64,000 nucleotides of DNA, taken from NCBI GenBank assembly GCA_024138025.1, contig JAMXBD010000391.1:186001-250000 (forward strand), written 5' to 3'. The notes beneath the pieces were generated by a model. It saw only the letters and a list, made by a program, of their open reading frames with translations, was not told where the DNA came from and searched no databases. Origin of the DNA: Combretum micranthum (taxonomy: Eukaryota > Streptophyta > Magnoliopsida > Myrtales > Combretaceae). Made by a program: the position numbers and the translations under genes. Below, piece after piece: positions 62,301 through 64,000 of the stretch. Position 1 is the stretch's first letter; every line of letters begins with the position of its first letter.

Positions 62301-64000
62301 ATTGAAATATAATTTTTTTAATCTATTTAGAGCACTTGAAAAAATTAATTACTCAAATAAGCTTCATGTGAAATTAATTACCATTTTACTGCATTATTAA
62401 ATCCACATGTTAGAGTGAAAATCCCATGTCCATTTTCATTATTCCAAGACAACCCATGTTACCCTAACAAGGTAAATTGGATTTTTGAGATGGGGTTTTG
62501 TGATCATGATACTTCATTAAATTGTATCTTATACGAGTGAATTTTTTTTTTTTTAATCTCTTAAAATCATATGCGATTTTATATTGATATTTGGTAATTA
62601 ATTTTGTATAACCTATATTGTGATAAACATGCTCAAAATGCGGTGATGCATCTTCAATTTAAGATGGTACCATGGTTAGCTTGTTCAATTTTGTTGTTAT
62701 TTTATAATTTTAACTTAATTAATTATGACCGGCCAAAAACAAAGTTAGTTATGTTTAAATTTATTTTTATTTATCCTCACAAACATTATCGACTTGCAAT
62801 TTCAATATCAAAATTTCAGGCATAGAGAGATATGATTTGTGAATTTGGAAAAAGAAAAAAGTTAAAAGAAAAATAAATAACAAATTGAAGAATATCCTAA
62901 AAACAATAGATTTTACAAAATATATGAAAATTCTCTATTTCATATTTTTTTAAATTTGCATCCTTATGATAGGGTATGGATATAGGACAGGGTCCCTACC
63001 TATTCACCCTCTAAGTGGATCTAAAATCAAAGCACAAAAGTAGAAAACAATAGAAAAGCAAAAGAATGTCTATAATCTAGATGAGGATAAGTCTCTCAAA
63101 AGATAAATTAAGGAAAAAGGGAAAGAGACAAAGGTTTATAAAAGAACTCTATCTGCAATTTATGAATGACTTCTCTTCTATATTAAGAGTTTATTTATGG
63201 CCTCTGCTAAAGACCTAACTGATTGTTTGAAAATCATCTGACTTGGCTAAAGACTACATCAAAAGAGTGGTTTTGCATTTTTTGGTTTTCAAAATCTCTC
63301 TCTCTTATTTTGAGTCATTGACATTACACCTCCTTCAAAACCCTAATTGGTTTCTCTCATACAACACTGTACTAAACTATATGAACCTAAAGAAAAAGGA
63401 TTTTATTAATATCAATCCATCACATGTATAAGTAAGCGATAAATAAATATAAATGATATATCAAGGTGTGGTAACAATAATAGGTAATTTTTACAAGATC
63501 ATTATACATATTTTATAAAAACTGTGATATATGAAACAATTACTCGTATAAAGACGTTATTAACCAATTTATATAATGTGTTTGTACCATTTTTGAATCC
63601 CTTAAAGAGTCGGCCAAAAAAAAAAAAAAAAAAAAATCTCTTAAAGGAAAACGAAATGCAACAATTTACTCCTTTCTATGAACATACTAGAAACTTGCAA
63701 AGCATACTCTAAAGTCTAAATATTTACTCCTTCACATGATAGGACTGTAAAATAACTCTAAATATTCAATCATTCTATTCTTGAAGTAAAGGTTCTAGTA
63801 AATAAAAACAAAGAACCTTTAATTTACCGATGGAAGAAATTGCTAGAACTTTTTCTTATAACAATAAAAAATATGGTTTGAGTTGAACATTCCAAGTTCT
63901 AACTATTTGAAACGTATACAATAAAAACAAACTTATTACATTTTAATCAAATTTTACGGTGGTAAACAATTTTCAAAATGAGAAATTAGGCCAAGAACAT
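59351..64000. other. Intergenic DNA, no gene seen
   Basis: AT-rich, with the densest ATTATTA/TAATTA repetition at about 60290-60740. A run of about 21 A lies at 63616-63636. Open frames (59519-59746, 61961-62158, 62604-62825, 63243-63712) have no recognisable domains. No terminal repeats found by eye. Confidence 0.45.

Noticed and set aside
1..64000. tRNA genes, rRNA, CRISPR arrays
   Set aside because: I looked for tRNA T-arm/box B-like words and for regularly spaced repeats and saw none convincing; scanning by eye could miss a diverged tRNA, so a tRNAscan run would settle it.

Overview
This is nuclear DNA from a plant, most probably a eudicot. It is AT-rich and full of long T and A runs. 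Two intron- or UTR-bearing host genes of plant-specific families (an ITN1-type ankyrin/PGG membrane protein and a MAKR-type kinase regulator) sit in a large amount of decayed transposon sequence. I see no bacterial operon, rRNA, tRNA gene or CRISPR array. The species cannot be named from the sequence alone.

Layout. Positions 1-33010 are a transposon nest. Two head-to-tail LTR remnants (1-3172 and 3173-6705, the second carrying a Copia-like solo LTR) lie beside an old Ty3/Gypsy element on the plus strand (about 6998-31011). That element has been broken by a Mutator-type MITE in its 5' LTR (7327-7515), an LTR-like block on the minus strand inside its reverse transcriptase (about 9743-12553), a 3.4 kb solo LTR inside its integrase tail (13406-16801), and a complete 13.5 kb Tekay/Del-like chromovirus on the minus strand (16910-30402). 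The chromovirus has a perfect 5-bp target duplication, PBS, PPT, gag, protease, RT, RNase H, integrase and a chromodomain-like tail, all frameshifted. It also carries a degenerate extra reading frame between its 5' LTR and gag that I do not recognise. Another LTR-like fragment follows at 31012-33010.

Positions 33011-39200 are intergenic DNA with several non-autonomous DNA transposons (two hAT-like and a cluster of three MITE-like units). Positions 39744-43482 hold a four-exon ITN1-like gene on the plus strand. Its tiny first exon is not obvious from open reading frames, and its second intron holds a 5'-truncated LINE. After an intergenic stretch with one MITE, a MAKR gene lies at 50675-51884 on the minus strand. 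As sequenced it has a one-base frameshift. The remainder (51885-64000) is intergenic, with a Copia-like solo LTR at 56044-57497, another LTR-like or regulatory block at 57700-59350, and MITE remnants.

How it works together. The two host genes do not form a pathway that I can show. Both families act at the plasma membrane (ITN1 in salt/ABA responses, MAKR in receptor-kinase signalling), but their proximity is probably chance. I found no clear undescribed functional system. The best candidates for novelty are the extra frame in the Tekay-like element and the short-motif GC clusters inside the LTRs.
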